NCBI GenBank assembly: GCA_036501535.1
Contig: DASYAE010000181.1
Span: 1 to 64,000 of the forward strand
DNA: 64,000 bases
Source of the DNA: DASYAE01 sp036501535
GTDB taxonomy: Bacteria > Actinomycetota > Actinomycetes > Streptomycetales > Catenulisporaceae
Direction of reading: 5' to 3'
Positions 8,662-16,940 of the stretch are shown in pieces. Positions within the stretch are counted from its first letter, which is position 1. Each line of letters begins with the position of its first letter. Made by a program: the position numbers and the translations under genes. Under the pieces are notes generated by a model that worked only from the letters and a program-made list of their open reading frames with translations, searched no databases and had not been told where the DNA came from.

Positions 8662-8737
8662 TGGGGCGGCCCGGCCGGTGCGGCGGGAAGTGATCCAGTA
8701 CTGCCGAACCCTGCGATGCGGAGGATAGGCTCGGCCC

Positions 8738-10069
8738 ATGGTGACGACGCACGGTGTTCCGAGACCGCACGGTGTTCCAATACTGCACAGTGCCCCGATA
8801 GTCGTGCCGGTCACCGGCGAGCCGATCGCCGACGGCGCGGTCCTGGTCGACGGGGACCGGGTCGCCGAGGTCGGCCCGCGCGCCGAGCTGGCCGGGCGCC
8901 ATCCGACGGCCGAGCAGCATGCGTGGACCGGCGTTCTGACCCCGGGTCTGGTCAACGCGCACGCCCATACGCAGTACTCGGATTTCGAGGAGCTGAACTC
9001 GCTCGGCGAGCCGTTCGCGGTGTGGATCGCCCGGATGGCGGCCAAGCGGGCCACCTTCACCCGCCAGATGTGGCAGCGCTCGGCACAGCGGGGGCTGGAG
9101 CTGATGCTGGCCGCCGGGACGACGGCGGTCGCGGACATCGTCACCGACCCGGAGGTGCTCGAGCCCTCCGCGCGGTCCGGGCTGGCCGGGATCTCCTATC
9201 TGGAGGCCGTGTTCCTGGACGCGCGGGCCTGGGCCGGCGGCGGCCGGGACCGGTTCGCCGCCGCCCTGGATGCGGCGCCGGCCGGCCGCACCGTCGGCGT
9301 TTCGCCGCACACGCCGTACACGCTGGCCACCGCCGTGTTCGTGGACTGCGTCGCCGTCGCGCGCGACCGCGGGCTGCGGATCCACACCCATGTGGCCGAG
9401 TCGGCCGCCGAAGTCGAATATGTCGCCACCGGCACCGGGCCGTTCCGGGACTTCATGTCCAACGCGGGCATGGCGATGGAGCTGATCCGGGACGGCGGGT
9501 GCGGGCTGAGCCCGGTCGGCTATCTGGACAAGATGGGCGCGCTCGGGCCCGACGTGCACGCGGCGCACTGCGTGCACTGCGACGGCCAGGACCGCGAGAC
9601 GCTGCGCTCGCGCGGCGTCGCTGTCGCCCTGTGTGTGCGCTCGAACCGCATCCTGCAGTCCGGGGAGCCGCCGGTCGCCGCCTACCTCGACGAGGGCTCG
9701 CCGTTCGGGATCGGCACCGACTCGCTGGCCTCCTCGCCGTCGCTGGACCTGCTGGAGGAGGCCGCCGCGCTGCGCGCCCTGGCCCGGGACCAGGGCTACC
9801 GGCACGACGACCTCGACCGGCGGATCTTCGAGGCGGCCACGCTCGGCGGCGCGGCCGCGATGGGCCTGGCCGACGTCGGCCGGATCGAGCCGGGCGCCCG
9901 CGCCGACCTGGCCGTGTTCGAGCTGCCAGGGCTCGCTGCGGCGGGGTCCGATGCGCACGGCCCGCTCGAGGCCGGCCCGATCTATGCAGCGCTCCTCGAC
10001 GCGGCAGCGGATCGGGCGCACCGATGTGTCGCTACCGTCCTCGGCGGCGCTATCGTCCACCGCGCTTAG
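8738..10069 (+). CDS. Amidohydrolase, probable aminodeoxyfutalosine deaminase (MqnX type)
   Basis: A 443-residue metal-dependent amidohydrolase of the chlorohydrolase/adenosine-deaminase-like group. Visible metal and catalytic motifs are NAHAHTQYSD (HxH), HTHVAES, AAHCVHCDG and FGIGTDSLASSPSLDLLEE (the catalytic Asp). Members of this group deaminate aminodeoxyfutalosine to futalosine. The neighbourhood with menG, the menaquinone-reductase-type gene and other mqn genes makes that role likely, but SAH/MTA or guanine deamination cannot be excluded by sequence. ATG 8738 follows GGAGG at a long spacing. The first codons contain a near-repeat (GCACGGTGTTCC at 8749 and 8767), giving HGVPRPHGVP. The stop overlaps a hairpin shared with the convergent methyltransferase. 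Confidence 0.7.
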   Translation: MVTTHGVPRPHGVPILHSAPIVVPVTGEPIADGAVLVDGDRVAEVGPRAELAGRHPTAEQHAWTGVLTPGLVNAHAHTQYSDFEELNSLGEPFAVWIARMAAKRATFTRQMWQRSAQRGLELMLAAGTTAVADIVTDPEVLEPSARSGLAGISYLEAVFLDARAWAGGGRDRFAAALDAAPAGRTVGVSPHTPYTLATAVFVDCVAVARDRGLRIHTHVAESAAEVEYVATGTGPFRDFMSNAGMAMELIRDGGCGLSPVGYLDKMGALGPDVHAAHCVHCDGQDRETLRSRGVAVALCVRSNRILQSGEPPVAAYLDEGSPFGIGTDSLASSPSLDLLEEAAALRALARDQGYRHDDLDRRIFEAATLGGAAAMGLADVGRIEPGARADLAVFELPGLAAAGSDAHGPLEAGPIYAALLDAAADRAHRCVATVLGGAIVHRA

Positions 10070-10079
10070 TTGCGCCGCC
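10043..10079. terminator. Hairpin across the convergent stops of the deaminase and methyltransferase genes
   Basis: Perfect 8-bp arms GGCGGCGC (10043-10050) and GCGCCGCC (10072-10079) enclose the deaminase stop codon. There is no T-tract. A bidirectional terminator is likely, given the 11-bp gap between the genes. Confidence 0.45.
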
Positions 10080-10080
10080 C

Positions 10081-10887
10081 TCACTCGACCGTGCAGCGGT
10101 ACAGCCCCATGCTCTTCGGGTCACGCCAGGTGCCGCCCATCGCCTTGAGCCCACTCGTCACCTGGACGGTGAGCCAAGCGTGGATTCTGCCGAACAGCTC
10201 GGGGTCGCCGGCGGCTCGTTGCGGCACGGACAGCGTCATCACGTAATCGACGATGGGGCCGGGCTCGGTGAAGACCAGGGCGCCGGGCAGGATCTTCTCC
10301 TCGACCACCGGGAAGACCTCGCGCAGCAGGTCCATGGCGTTGCCGGTGTGGAAGGACAGGGTCGGCTGCGATCCTTCGCCGAGCTCGAACTTCCGCGCGA
10401 TCCCGTCCACGAGCTCGGTCAGCCCGGGGGTGGTGCGCTCGCTGTTGGTGCTCGCCAGGAGCACTCCGCCGGGGCCGAGCACGCGGGCGAACTCGCGCAG
10501 CGCCGCCGGGATGTCCGGGACGTGGTACAGCATGTGCCGGGCGCAGAGCAGGCCGAACTCCGCGTCGGCGAAGGGCAGCGCGTCCGCCCGGCCGGTGAAC
10601 CACTCGATCCCGGTCCCCGCCGCGACCCGCTCGGCCTCGGTGATCATCGCCTGGGACTGGTCCAGTCCGGCCAGCCGTCCGCGGTGCCCCCGAGCGTTCA
10701 GGTAGCGAAGGAAAGCGCCCGGTCCGCAGCCGACATCCAGCAATGCCTCATCGCCGGTAGGCCGGAGCACCGCGACGCATTCCGCGTCCGCGTTGACCGG
10801 CGCCTCGCTGTAGCGCCGATGAGTCTCGGCGCGGATGCGCAGCAACTCGGCGGTCCTGTATTGCCAATGCACGTCACTGATCTGCAT
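10081..10887 (-). CDS. Class I SAM-dependent methyltransferase, substrate unknown
   Basis: A 268-residue Rossmann-fold methyltransferase. Motif I is ALLDVGCGPGAFLRYL (about 48-63), motif II ends in GLDQSQAM, and the post-I/III segments are ADALPFADAEFGLLCAR and LARVLGPGGVLLAS-like (FARVLGPGGVLLAST). It is of the UbiE/MenG/ArsM-like class but clearly not MenG, since the true menG lies just upstream on the same strand, 42 bp away. The position between a putative futalosine deaminase and menG allows a quinone-related role, but no residue proves it. The gene converges with the deaminase gene. Confidence 0.75.
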   Translation of the reverse strand: MQISDVHWQYRTAELLRIRAETHRRYSEAPVNADAECVAVLRPTGDEALLDVGCGPGAFLRYLNARGHRGRLAGLDQSQAMITEAERVAAGTGIEWFTGRADALPFADAEFGLLCARHMLYHVPDIPAALREFARVLGPGGVLLASTNSERTTPGLTELVDGIARKFELGEGSQPTLSFHTGNAMDLLREVFPVVEEKILPGALVFTEPGPIVDYVMTLSVPQRAAGDPELFGRIHAWLTVQVTSGLKAMGGTWRDPKSMGLYRCTVE

Positions 10888-10929
10888 ATCCCACCCCTGC
10901 GACGATGCTACATCAGATCAGAGTGTGCC

Positions 10930-11622
10930 TTAGGCCGCGGTTGCGCGGTGCAGCGCGACGATGCCGCCGGTCAGGTTGCGCCAGCCGACCCTGTTCCAGC
11001 CCGAGACCCCGATCAGCGTCGCCAGCCCGCGCTGGTCCGGCCAGGCGCGGACCGACTCGGCCAGGTAGACGTACGCCTCCGGGTTCGAGGCGACCCGGTC
11101 GGCGATCGCCGGCAGCGCCCGCATCAGGTACTCCAGGTACACCGTGCGGAACACGCTGTTCGTCGGGTGGGAGAACTCGCAGATCAGCAGCCTGCCGCCG
11201 GGCTTGGTCACCCGCCGCATCTCGCGCAGCACCGCCGTGGTGTCCGCCATGTTGCGCAGCCCGAAGGAGACGGTGACCACGTCGAAGACCGCGTCGGCGA
11301 AGGGCAGCGCGGCCGCGTCCCCGGCGGCGAAGTCCAGGTCGGGGTGGTGCCGGCGGCCCACCTCCAGCATCCCCAGGGAGAAGTCGCAGGCCACCACCGA
11401 CGCCCCGGCCAGCTGGAACGGCATGGAGGAGGTGCCGGTCCCGGCGGCCAGGTCGAGCACCCGCTCACCCGGGCGGGCGTCCACCGCGGCCGCAACCGTC
11501 CTGCGCCACGAGCGCGTCTGCCCGAGCGACAAAACGTCGTTCACGAAGTCGTAGCGCGGGGCTACGCCGTCGAACATGGCCGCGACTTCGTGCGGCTGCT
11601 TATCCAGGGATGCTCTGCTCAC
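10930..11622 (-). CDS. menG: Demethylmenaquinone methyltransferase MenG (UbiE family)
   Basis: A 230-residue enzyme that adds the C-methyl group to demethylmenaquinone in the last ring step. Family signatures are present: MFDGVAPRYDFVNDVLSLGQ near the N-terminus, VLDLAAGTGTSSMPF (SAM loop), DAVFDVVTVSFGLRN, and EMRRVTKPGGRLLICEFSHP. I chose GTG 11622 (MSRASLDKQPHEVAAMF); the frame is open far upstream but that is the shadow of the lipoprotein gene. It is divergent from the lipoprotein gene with only 42 bp between start codons, so the promoters overlap. The location beside the reductase gene and nuo operon matches other actinomycetes. Confidence 0.93.
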   Translation of the reverse strand: MSRASLDKQPHEVAAMFDGVAPRYDFVNDVLSLGQTRSWRRTVAAAVDARPGERVLDLAAGTGTSSMPFQLAGASVVACDFSLGMLEVGRRHHPDLDFAAGDAAALPFADAVFDVVTVSFGLRNMADTTAVLREMRRVTKPGGRLLICEFSHPTNSVFRTVYLEYLMRALPAIADRVASNPEAYVYLAESVRAWPDQRGLATLIGVSGWNRVGWRNLTGGIVALHRATAA

Positions 11623-11664
11623 ACGGATATCCTGACACCTCGGCGCGGCGGAAGGGCACAGGCG

Positions 11665-13254
11665 GTGGCACGGAAGGCGCGGCGCATCACGGCGTTCGTG
11701 GCAGCAGTGGCATTTCTCACGGGCGCGGCGAGCTGCTCGACCGGTACGACCGGCGGAACCGCCGCCCCGCCGCCGGCCTCGACGGCGAGGTCTGCGTCGC
11801 CGAGCCCGTCGCCGTCGTCGGGCCTGAATGTGGCCGCGGAGAACGCCAAGCCCGGCGCGCCCGACTCGGCCTGGGACAACCTGAACACCGGCTCGCAGAG
11901 CGCGATCCAGGGCTACACCAGCGTGGCCGACGTGCTGCCCGGGCAGAGCTTCCAGCTCTACGTCTCCACCACGGCGTCCTCGTTCACCGCGACCGCCTTC
12001 CGGATCGGCTACTACGGCGGGGCCGACGCGCGGCAGGTGTGGCAGTCCTCCTCGACGCCGGGCCAGGACCAGACCTCGCAGACCACCGATCCGACGACGC
12101 ACGAGGTCGAGTGCAACTGGACTCCGTCGCTGAGCGTCGCCACCACCGGCTGGCCGGAGGGCGACTACATGATCGTGCTGAAGGCGGACGACGGCTCGGG
12201 GGAGCGCTACGTGCCGATGACCGTCCGCTCCGCCTCGACCGCGGGCAAGATCGTGCTCGTCGAAGGCATTTCGACGTGGGAGGCGTACAACACGTGGGGT
12301 GGCTACTCGCTCTACCAGGGGCCGGACGGCTCGGTGAACGACCGCGCGTACGCCGTGTCGTTCGACCGGCCGTACATAGACCCGGACGAGAGCGACGGCT
12401 CGGCCCTGTTCTTCCCGTTCGACCAGGGCATGATCTCCTGGGCCGAGCAGAACAACCTGCCCGTGGCCTACGAGACCGACCTGGAACTCGAGGACGACCC
12501 GCAGGTGTTCGACGGCGCCCGGGCGATCGTCTCCGACGGGCACGACGAGTACTACTCGCAGCAGATGCGCGACACGCTCACCTCCGCCGTGGCGGCCGGG
12601 ACCAACCTGGCCTTCCTCGGCGCGAACGCGATCTACCGGCACATCAGGTGGGGCTCCACGCAGCTGGGCAACGACCGGCTGATCATCTGCTACAAGAGCG
12701 CCGAGATCGACCCGGACTACGGCACCGACCCGGACGACACCACGCAGAACTGGCGGGACGACCCGGATCCGCGGCCGGAGAACTCGATCACCGGCTCGCT
12801 CTACCAGTGCAACCCGGTCAGCGCCGCATACGTGGTCTACGACGCGAGCAGCTGGATCTTCGCCGGCACCGGGGCGACGCAGGGGTCGAGCTACCCGGGG
12901 CTGGTCGGGCCGGAGTACGACCGGGTGGTGGACATCGCGACCACGCCGCACCCGATAGACGTGCTCAGCGAGTCGCCGCTGACCTGCCAGGGAAACTCGA
13001 GCTATCAGAACTCGTCGTACTACACCACCTCGTCCGGCGCCGGCGTGTTCGACGCGGCGACGATGCGCTGGGAGTGCGCGCTCGGTCCCGAGTGCTCGTC
13101 CTACGACACCGACGCGGATCGCGCTTTTGTGCGTACTTCCACGCTGAACCTCATGAACGCGTTCGAGCAGGGGCCGGCCGGGAAGGTTCACCCCGCCACG
13201 GACAACACCGCGGCGCTGGGGGTTCCTCAAGGGGAGGGCCTCGGCATCGACTGA
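11665..13254 (+). CDS. Lipoprotein with N,N-dimethylformamidase beta-subunit-like domain
   Basis: A 529-residue predicted lipoprotein. The N-terminus VARKARRITAFVAAVAFLTGAASC gives a positively charged signal and a lipobox-like AASC, followed by a Thr/Ala/Pro/Ser linker up to about residue 52. The rest matches the large-subunit-like domain of N,N-dimethylformamidase found in many actinobacterial exported proteins: IQGYTSVADVLPGQSFQLYV, FRIGYYGGADARQVWQ, IVSDGHDEYYSQQMRD and LAFLGANAIYRHIRW. The real substrate in such secreted homologues is unknown; formamide hydrolysis should not be assumed. GTG 11665 follows a GGAAGGG ribosome site at 11650-11656. It sits between menG (divergent) and a secreted transglycosylase, suggesting an envelope role. 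Confidence 0.75.
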   Translation: MARKARRITAFVAAVAFLTGAASCSTGTTGGTAAPPPASTARSASPSPSPSSGLNVAAENAKPGAPDSAWDNLNTGSQSAIQGYTSVADVLPGQSFQLYVSTTASSFTATAFRIGYYGGADARQVWQSSSTPGQDQTSQTTDPTTHEVECNWTPSLSVATTGWPEGDYMIVLKADDGSGERYVPMTVRSASTAGKIVLVEGISTWEAYNTWGGYSLYQGPDGSVNDRAYAVSFDRPYIDPDESDGSALFFPFDQGMISWAEQNNLPVAYETDLELEDDPQVFDGARAIVSDGHDEYYSQQMRDTLTSAVAAGTNLAFLGANAIYRHIRWGSTQLGNDRLIICYKSAEIDPDYGTDPDDTTQNWRDDPDPRPENSITGSLYQCNPVSAAYVVYDASSWIFAGTGATQGSSYPGLVGPEYDRVVDIATTPHPIDVLSESPLTCQGNSSYQNSSYYTTSSGAGVFDAATMRWECALGPECSSYDTDADRAFVRTSTLNLMNAFEQGPAGKVHPATDNTAALGVPQGEGLGID

Positions 13255-13307
13255 GCGGCGAAAGCCTGGCAGGCTGGAACCCCGTGCGAGTACCGAGCAT
13301 TCCGACC

Positions 13308-14186
13308 ATGTCGAAGAAGGCCAGGATCAGGGCGGCGGCCGCGGTGGCCGTGCTCTGGGTGGCCGCTGCCGTCGCGTGGCTGACCGTCGGCGTCACCTCG
13401 GGCAGCGCGGCCACCGGCGCGCCGCGCAGCCAGCCGGCCCCGCTGGCCGGCGCGGCCTCCGCGACCGTGAGCGCCAGCGCGACGTCCAAGCCCCGCGCGG
13501 CGACCCATCAGAGCACGCAGATCTCCGACTCCCCGTCGTCGATCACGCTGGCCTCGGGCGCCCCGGTGCCCAGCGAGAACGCGGCCGCCGCGGGCTCCAT
13601 CGTGCTGCCGCCGCCGCCGCACTCGCTCTCGCCGTCGGTCGCGGCCTCGGGCAGCGGGTGCCCGAGCTACGTGGGGACGAACGCCGCGGCGACGGACGTC
13701 AGCACGGCCCTGGTCACCGCCGCCGACACGACGCGCACCTTCGGCTACGACGTGCCGGGCAGTACGACCCAGACCGTGGCGATCACCACTCCCCAGGACC
13801 TGCTCGCGGCGATCGCCTGGCAGGAGAGCGGCTGGCAGTCGGCGATCGTGTCCTGCGACGGCGGCTACGGCACGATGCAGATCATGAGCGGCACCGCCTC
13901 CTGGATGAACGGCAGCTTCCACACGGCCTACGACGACACGACGCTGGCCGGCAACACCCAGATCGGCGCCGAGTACGTCGACTGGCTCATCGCCTACTTC
14001 GGCCAGGTGTACTACAACGACGACTTCGACCTGTCGTCCAACCGGAACCTGCTGGACGACGTGATATCGGCCTACAACGACGGGCCGGGCAACGTGAACC
14101 CGACCGGCACGTCGAGCGGCATCCTCAATCCGCAGTACGTCTCCAACGTGGAGGCGCTGATGACCCTCCAGCCGTGGTCCGGCTGA
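13308..14186 (+). CDS. Secreted/membrane-anchored lytic transglycosylase (SLT domain)
   Basis: A 292-residue protein with an N-terminal signal or anchor (RIRAAAAVAVLWVAAAVAWL), a low-complexity Ala/Ser/Thr/Pro region to about residue 110, then a lysozyme-like SLT domain. The catalytic Glu is in LLAAIAWQESGWQ, followed by the YGTMQIMSGTASWM motif and ending SAYNDGPGNV. Such enzymes cleave the MurNAc-GlcNAc bond of peptidoglycan. ATG 13308 is chosen; in-frame GTG 13284 would add eight residues and neither has a strong ribosome site. It follows the lipoprotein gene by about 50 bp on the same strand and may be co-transcribed. Confidence 0.82.
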   Translation: MSKKARIRAAAAVAVLWVAAAVAWLTVGVTSGSAATGAPRSQPAPLAGAASATVSASATSKPRAATHQSTQISDSPSSITLASGAPVPSENAAAAGSIVLPPPPHSLSPSVAASGSGCPSYVGTNAAATDVSTALVTAADTTRTFGYDVPGSTTQTVAITTPQDLLAAIAWQESGWQSAIVSCDGGYGTMQIMSGTASWMNGSFHTAYDDTTLAGNTQIGAEYVDWLIAYFGQVYYNDDFDLSSNRNLLDDVISAYNDGPGNVNPTGTSSGILNPQYVSNVEALMTLQPWSG

Positions 14187-14298
14187 GCGCCATTTAGACT
14201 GGCGGCCACACGACGCGCAGCGACCGGCGCCGGCCCGGCGACGCGGCCGGGGGCCGAGGTCGCCGGGACCAGCGGAAGCGGAAGAGGACACCACGGGC

Positions 14299-15723
14299 AT
14301 GGCCGCAGCAACCGTCGGCGCGGGCGACCGCGCCGCCTCCGAGAACCACGCCGACGTGATCGTGGTCGGCGCCGGGCCGGCCGGCTCGGCCACCGCCTAC
14401 CACCTGGCGCAGGCCGGGCTCGACGTGCTGCTGCTGGAGAAGACCGAGTTCCCGCGGGAGAAGATCTGCGGCGACGGCCTGACCCCCCGCGCGGTCACCC
14501 AGCTGCTGCGGATGGGGATCGACACCGCGGCCGGGCCGGAGCCGGGCCGCGGCTGGCTGCACAACAAGGGCCTGCGGATCATCGGCGGGGGGCGGCAGCT
14601 GGAGCTGGACTGGCCGGAGCTGGCCGCGCACCCGAACTACGGCCTGGTGCGGCCGCGGTCCGACTTCGACGAGCTGCTGGCCCGGCAGGCGCAGAAGGCC
14701 GGCGCGCGGCTGCTGGAGAACTGCTCGGTGACCGGTCCGGTGCTCGACCCGCGCACCTCGCGCATCATCGGCGTGAAGGCGCGGCAGGGCCAGGCCGACG
14801 CGGCCGGGGCCGGGGTCGACGGCGAGGCCGCGTACGGCGAGGGGCAGACCGGCGGGAACGCGGGCGGGGACGGGAACGGGAACGCGCGCGGCGGCCGGGC
14901 GGACAAGGCGGAGACGGTGTTCCGGGCGCCGATCGTGGTGGCCGCTGACGGCAACTCGACCCGGCTGTCCATCGCGATGGGCCTGCACAAGCGCACCGAC
15001 CGGCCGATGGGCGTCGCCTACCGCGCGTACTACCGCACGCCGCGGCACAACGACGACTACCTCGAGTCCTGGCTCGAGCTCACCGACGCGAACCGCCCGG
15101 GCCACCTGCTGCCCGGCTACGGCTGGATCTTCGGCATGGGCGACGGCACGTCCAACATCGGCCTGGGCATCCTGAACACCTCGACGGCGTTCCGCTCGGT
15201 CGACTACAAGGACATGATGCGGCGCTGGCTCGGCGGCACCCCGGCCGCGTGGGAGATGACCGAGCAGAACCGCACCGGCCCGATCCGCGGCGCGGCGCTG
15301 CCGATGGGCTTCAACCGCAAGCCGCACTACACCCGGGGCCTGCTGCTGGTCGGCGACGCGGGCGGGATGGTCAACCCGTTCAACGGCGAGGGCATCGCCT
15401 ACGCGATGGAGTCCGGCGAGATCGCGGCGCGCACCATCGCGCAGGCGAAGGGGCGGCGCACGGCGTACGACCGTGAGCTGGTGCTCACCGAGTACCCGAA
15501 GATCCTGGCCGAGACCTACGGCGGCTACTACACGCTGGGCCGGATGTTCGTGAAGCTGATCGGCAATCCGAAGGTGATGCAGCTCGCCACCCAGCGCGGC
15601 CTCTCGCACCCGATGCTCATGCGCTTCACCCTGAAGCTGCTGGCCAACCTGACCGACCCGCGCGGCGGCGACGCGATGGACCGCATCATCAACGGTCTGG
15701 CCCGGGTGACCCCGAGCGCGTAG
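14299..15723 (+). CDS. Geranylgeranyl reductase family FAD oxidoreductase (probable menaquinone tail reductase)
   Basis: A 474-residue flavoprotein. The FAD-binding GxGxxG is in DVIVVGAGPAGSATAYHLA near residue 20. The FPREKICGDGLTPRAV motif, with the conserved Cys-Gly-Asp, follows, and the second FAD motif is LLLVGDAGGMVNPFNGEGI. The family saturates isoprenoid double bonds; in actinomycetes the copy beside menG and nuo is the likely MenJ-type reductase that gives partly saturated menaquinones. Around residues 167-210 there is a Gly/Ala/Asn-rich insertion (DGEAAYGEGQTGGNAGGDGN) not expected in the fold core. About 110 bp separate it from the transglycosylase gene. Alternative substrates such as archaeal-type lipids are unlikely here. 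Confidence 0.82.
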   Translation: MAAATVGAGDRAASENHADVIVVGAGPAGSATAYHLAQAGLDVLLLEKTEFPREKICGDGLTPRAVTQLLRMGIDTAAGPEPGRGWLHNKGLRIIGGGRQLELDWPELAAHPNYGLVRPRSDFDELLARQAQKAGARLLENCSVTGPVLDPRTSRIIGVKARQGQADAAGAGVDGEAAYGEGQTGGNAGGDGNGNARGGRADKAETVFRAPIVVAADGNSTRLSIAMGLHKRTDRPMGVAYRAYYRTPRHNDDYLESWLELTDANRPGHLLPGYGWIFGMGDGTSNIGLGILNTSTAFRSVDYKDMMRRWLGGTPAAWEMTEQNRTGPIRGAALPMGFNRKPHYTRGLLLVGDAGGMVNPFNGEGIAYAMESGEIAARTIAQAKGRRTAYDRELVLTEYPKILAETYGGYYTLGRMFVKLIGNPKVMQLATQRGLSHPMLMRFTLKLLANLTDPRGGDAMDRIINGLARVTPSA

Positions 15724-15852
15724 CGCGAGGCGGGACGCGAGTGGCCAGAAAGGCCTACGCGTCGTGCGGTACAGCGGTAAAGTACGGCGGCGGCACCGGT
15801 ATGGGCCTGATTTGCTGTGACCGCCCGAGTGCGCTCGGTGAAGGGGACCTCG

Positions 15853-16833
15853 ATGAGCCAGCCGGGTCCGGCTGAGCACGGCACGGTTGAGCACGGTTCT
15901 GGTCAGCACGGTCCCGGTGAGCACGAGTCGGCGGCCGGCGGCGGTGCCGGCGCGGCATCCGGGCCCGAGTACGGGGTCGAAGGGATGATCAGGTCGTATC
16001 CGGTGCAGAACGCGCTGAGCGACTACGACGTGGTCGATGTCGACACCACCCGGCCGCATCCGGCGCGCATGAACAACTACCTGCTCGGCGGTTACGACCA
16101 CTACGAGATCGACCGGGCCGCCGCGGAGCGGCTCATCGAGCTGATGCCGACGACCCGTCAGGCCGCGCACGAGCTGCGCGGGTTCACGCTCCGGGCGGTG
16201 CGCTTCATGGCCGACGCGGGGGTGCGCCAGTTCCTCGACGTCGGCAGCGGCGTGCCGACCGCGCCGAACGTGCACGACGTCGCCGGCGCGATCGCGTCCG
16301 ACGTCCGGGTCGCGTACGTCGACAACGATCCGATCGTGCGCGTGCACGCGCAGTCCCGGCTGGCCGGTATCGCCGGCACCGTCTTCATCCCGGCGGACGC
16401 GCGTGAGCCGAGCAGCATCCTGGAGAACGCCGCGCTGCGCGAGCTGTTCGACTTCGGTCAGCCGATCGGCATGGTGCTCAACGGGCTGCTCTACTACCTC
16501 AGCGATCTGGACGCGCCCGGCCGCATCGTCGCGGCCCTGTGCGACGCGCTGCCGTCCGGCAGTTTCGTCGCCGCGACCCACGTCACCAACGACCTCACGC
16601 CGCCTCAGGAGCTGGCGGACCTGGCCGCGATCGGCTCGGTGATGGAGGGCTCGTCCACGCCGATGACGGTGCGGACCGAGGCCGAGTTCCGCGCGCTGCT
16701 CGACGGCCTCGAGCTGGTCGAGCCGGGCCTGGTGCAGATCTCGCGGTGGCGGCCCGACCTCGCCGCCGAGGCGGAGGGCGAACCGCAGGGCGCGGGAGTC
16801 TACGTCTGGGCGGCGGTCGGCCGGAAGAACTGA
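15853..16833 (+). CDS. DUF574-type S-adenosyl methyltransferase
   Basis: A 326-residue protein of the actinobacterial SAM-dependent methyltransferase family PF04672 (formerly DUF574). Typical blocks are TTRPHPARMNNYLLGGYDHY, the SAM-binding QFLDVGSGVPTAPNVHD, VAYVDNDPIVRVHAQ, and YLSDLDAPGRIVAAL. Members occur in many paralogues in actinomycetes; substrates are mostly unknown. AAGGGGA at 15841-15847 is an excellent ribosome site for ATG 15853. Residues 6-25 carry a His-Gly/Glu-rich mini-repeat (EHGTVEHGSGQHGPGEHES). The gene is monocistronic and convergent with ahpD. Confidence 0.85.
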   Translation: MSQPGPAEHGTVEHGSGQHGPGEHESAAGGGAGAASGPEYGVEGMIRSYPVQNALSDYDVVDVDTTRPHPARMNNYLLGGYDHYEIDRAAAERLIELMPTTRQAAHELRGFTLRAVRFMADAGVRQFLDVGSGVPTAPNVHDVAGAIASDVRVAYVDNDPIVRVHAQSRLAGIAGTVFIPADAREPSSILENAALRELFDFGQPIGMVLNGLLYYLSDLDAPGRIVAALCDALPSGSFVAATHVTNDLTPPQELADLAAIGSVMEGSSTPMTVRTEAEFRALLDGLELVEPGLVQISRWRPDLAAEAEGEPQGAGVYVWAAVGRKN

Positions 16834-16852
16834 CCGCGGCCCGATCGGCACA

Positions 16853-16929
16853 GTGCTCGACCGATACTCCTGCCCGGCCGATGCACGTGCCCGATCGATG
16901 CGTGCTCGACCGATACTCCTGCTCGGCCG
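16853..16929. repeat. Two 28-bp direct repeats between convergent genes
   Basis: The sequence starting GTGCTCGACCGATACTCCTG occurs at 16853-16880 and again at 16902-16929 with one mismatch, a 49-bp offset. Both copies lie in the gap between the DUF574 gene and ahpD stops. A weaker relative (ATGCTCGATCAGTACC) is near 17508. I see no coding or hairpin role. Confidence 0.7.
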
Positions 16930-16940
16930 CGACTGCCGCA

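Noticed and set aside
8716..13254. A single very long open frame on the plus strand covering the deaminase, methyltransferase and menG regions
   Set aside because: Only the part from 11665 has a signal peptide and family motifs. The rest is the GC-rich shadow of genes in other frames.
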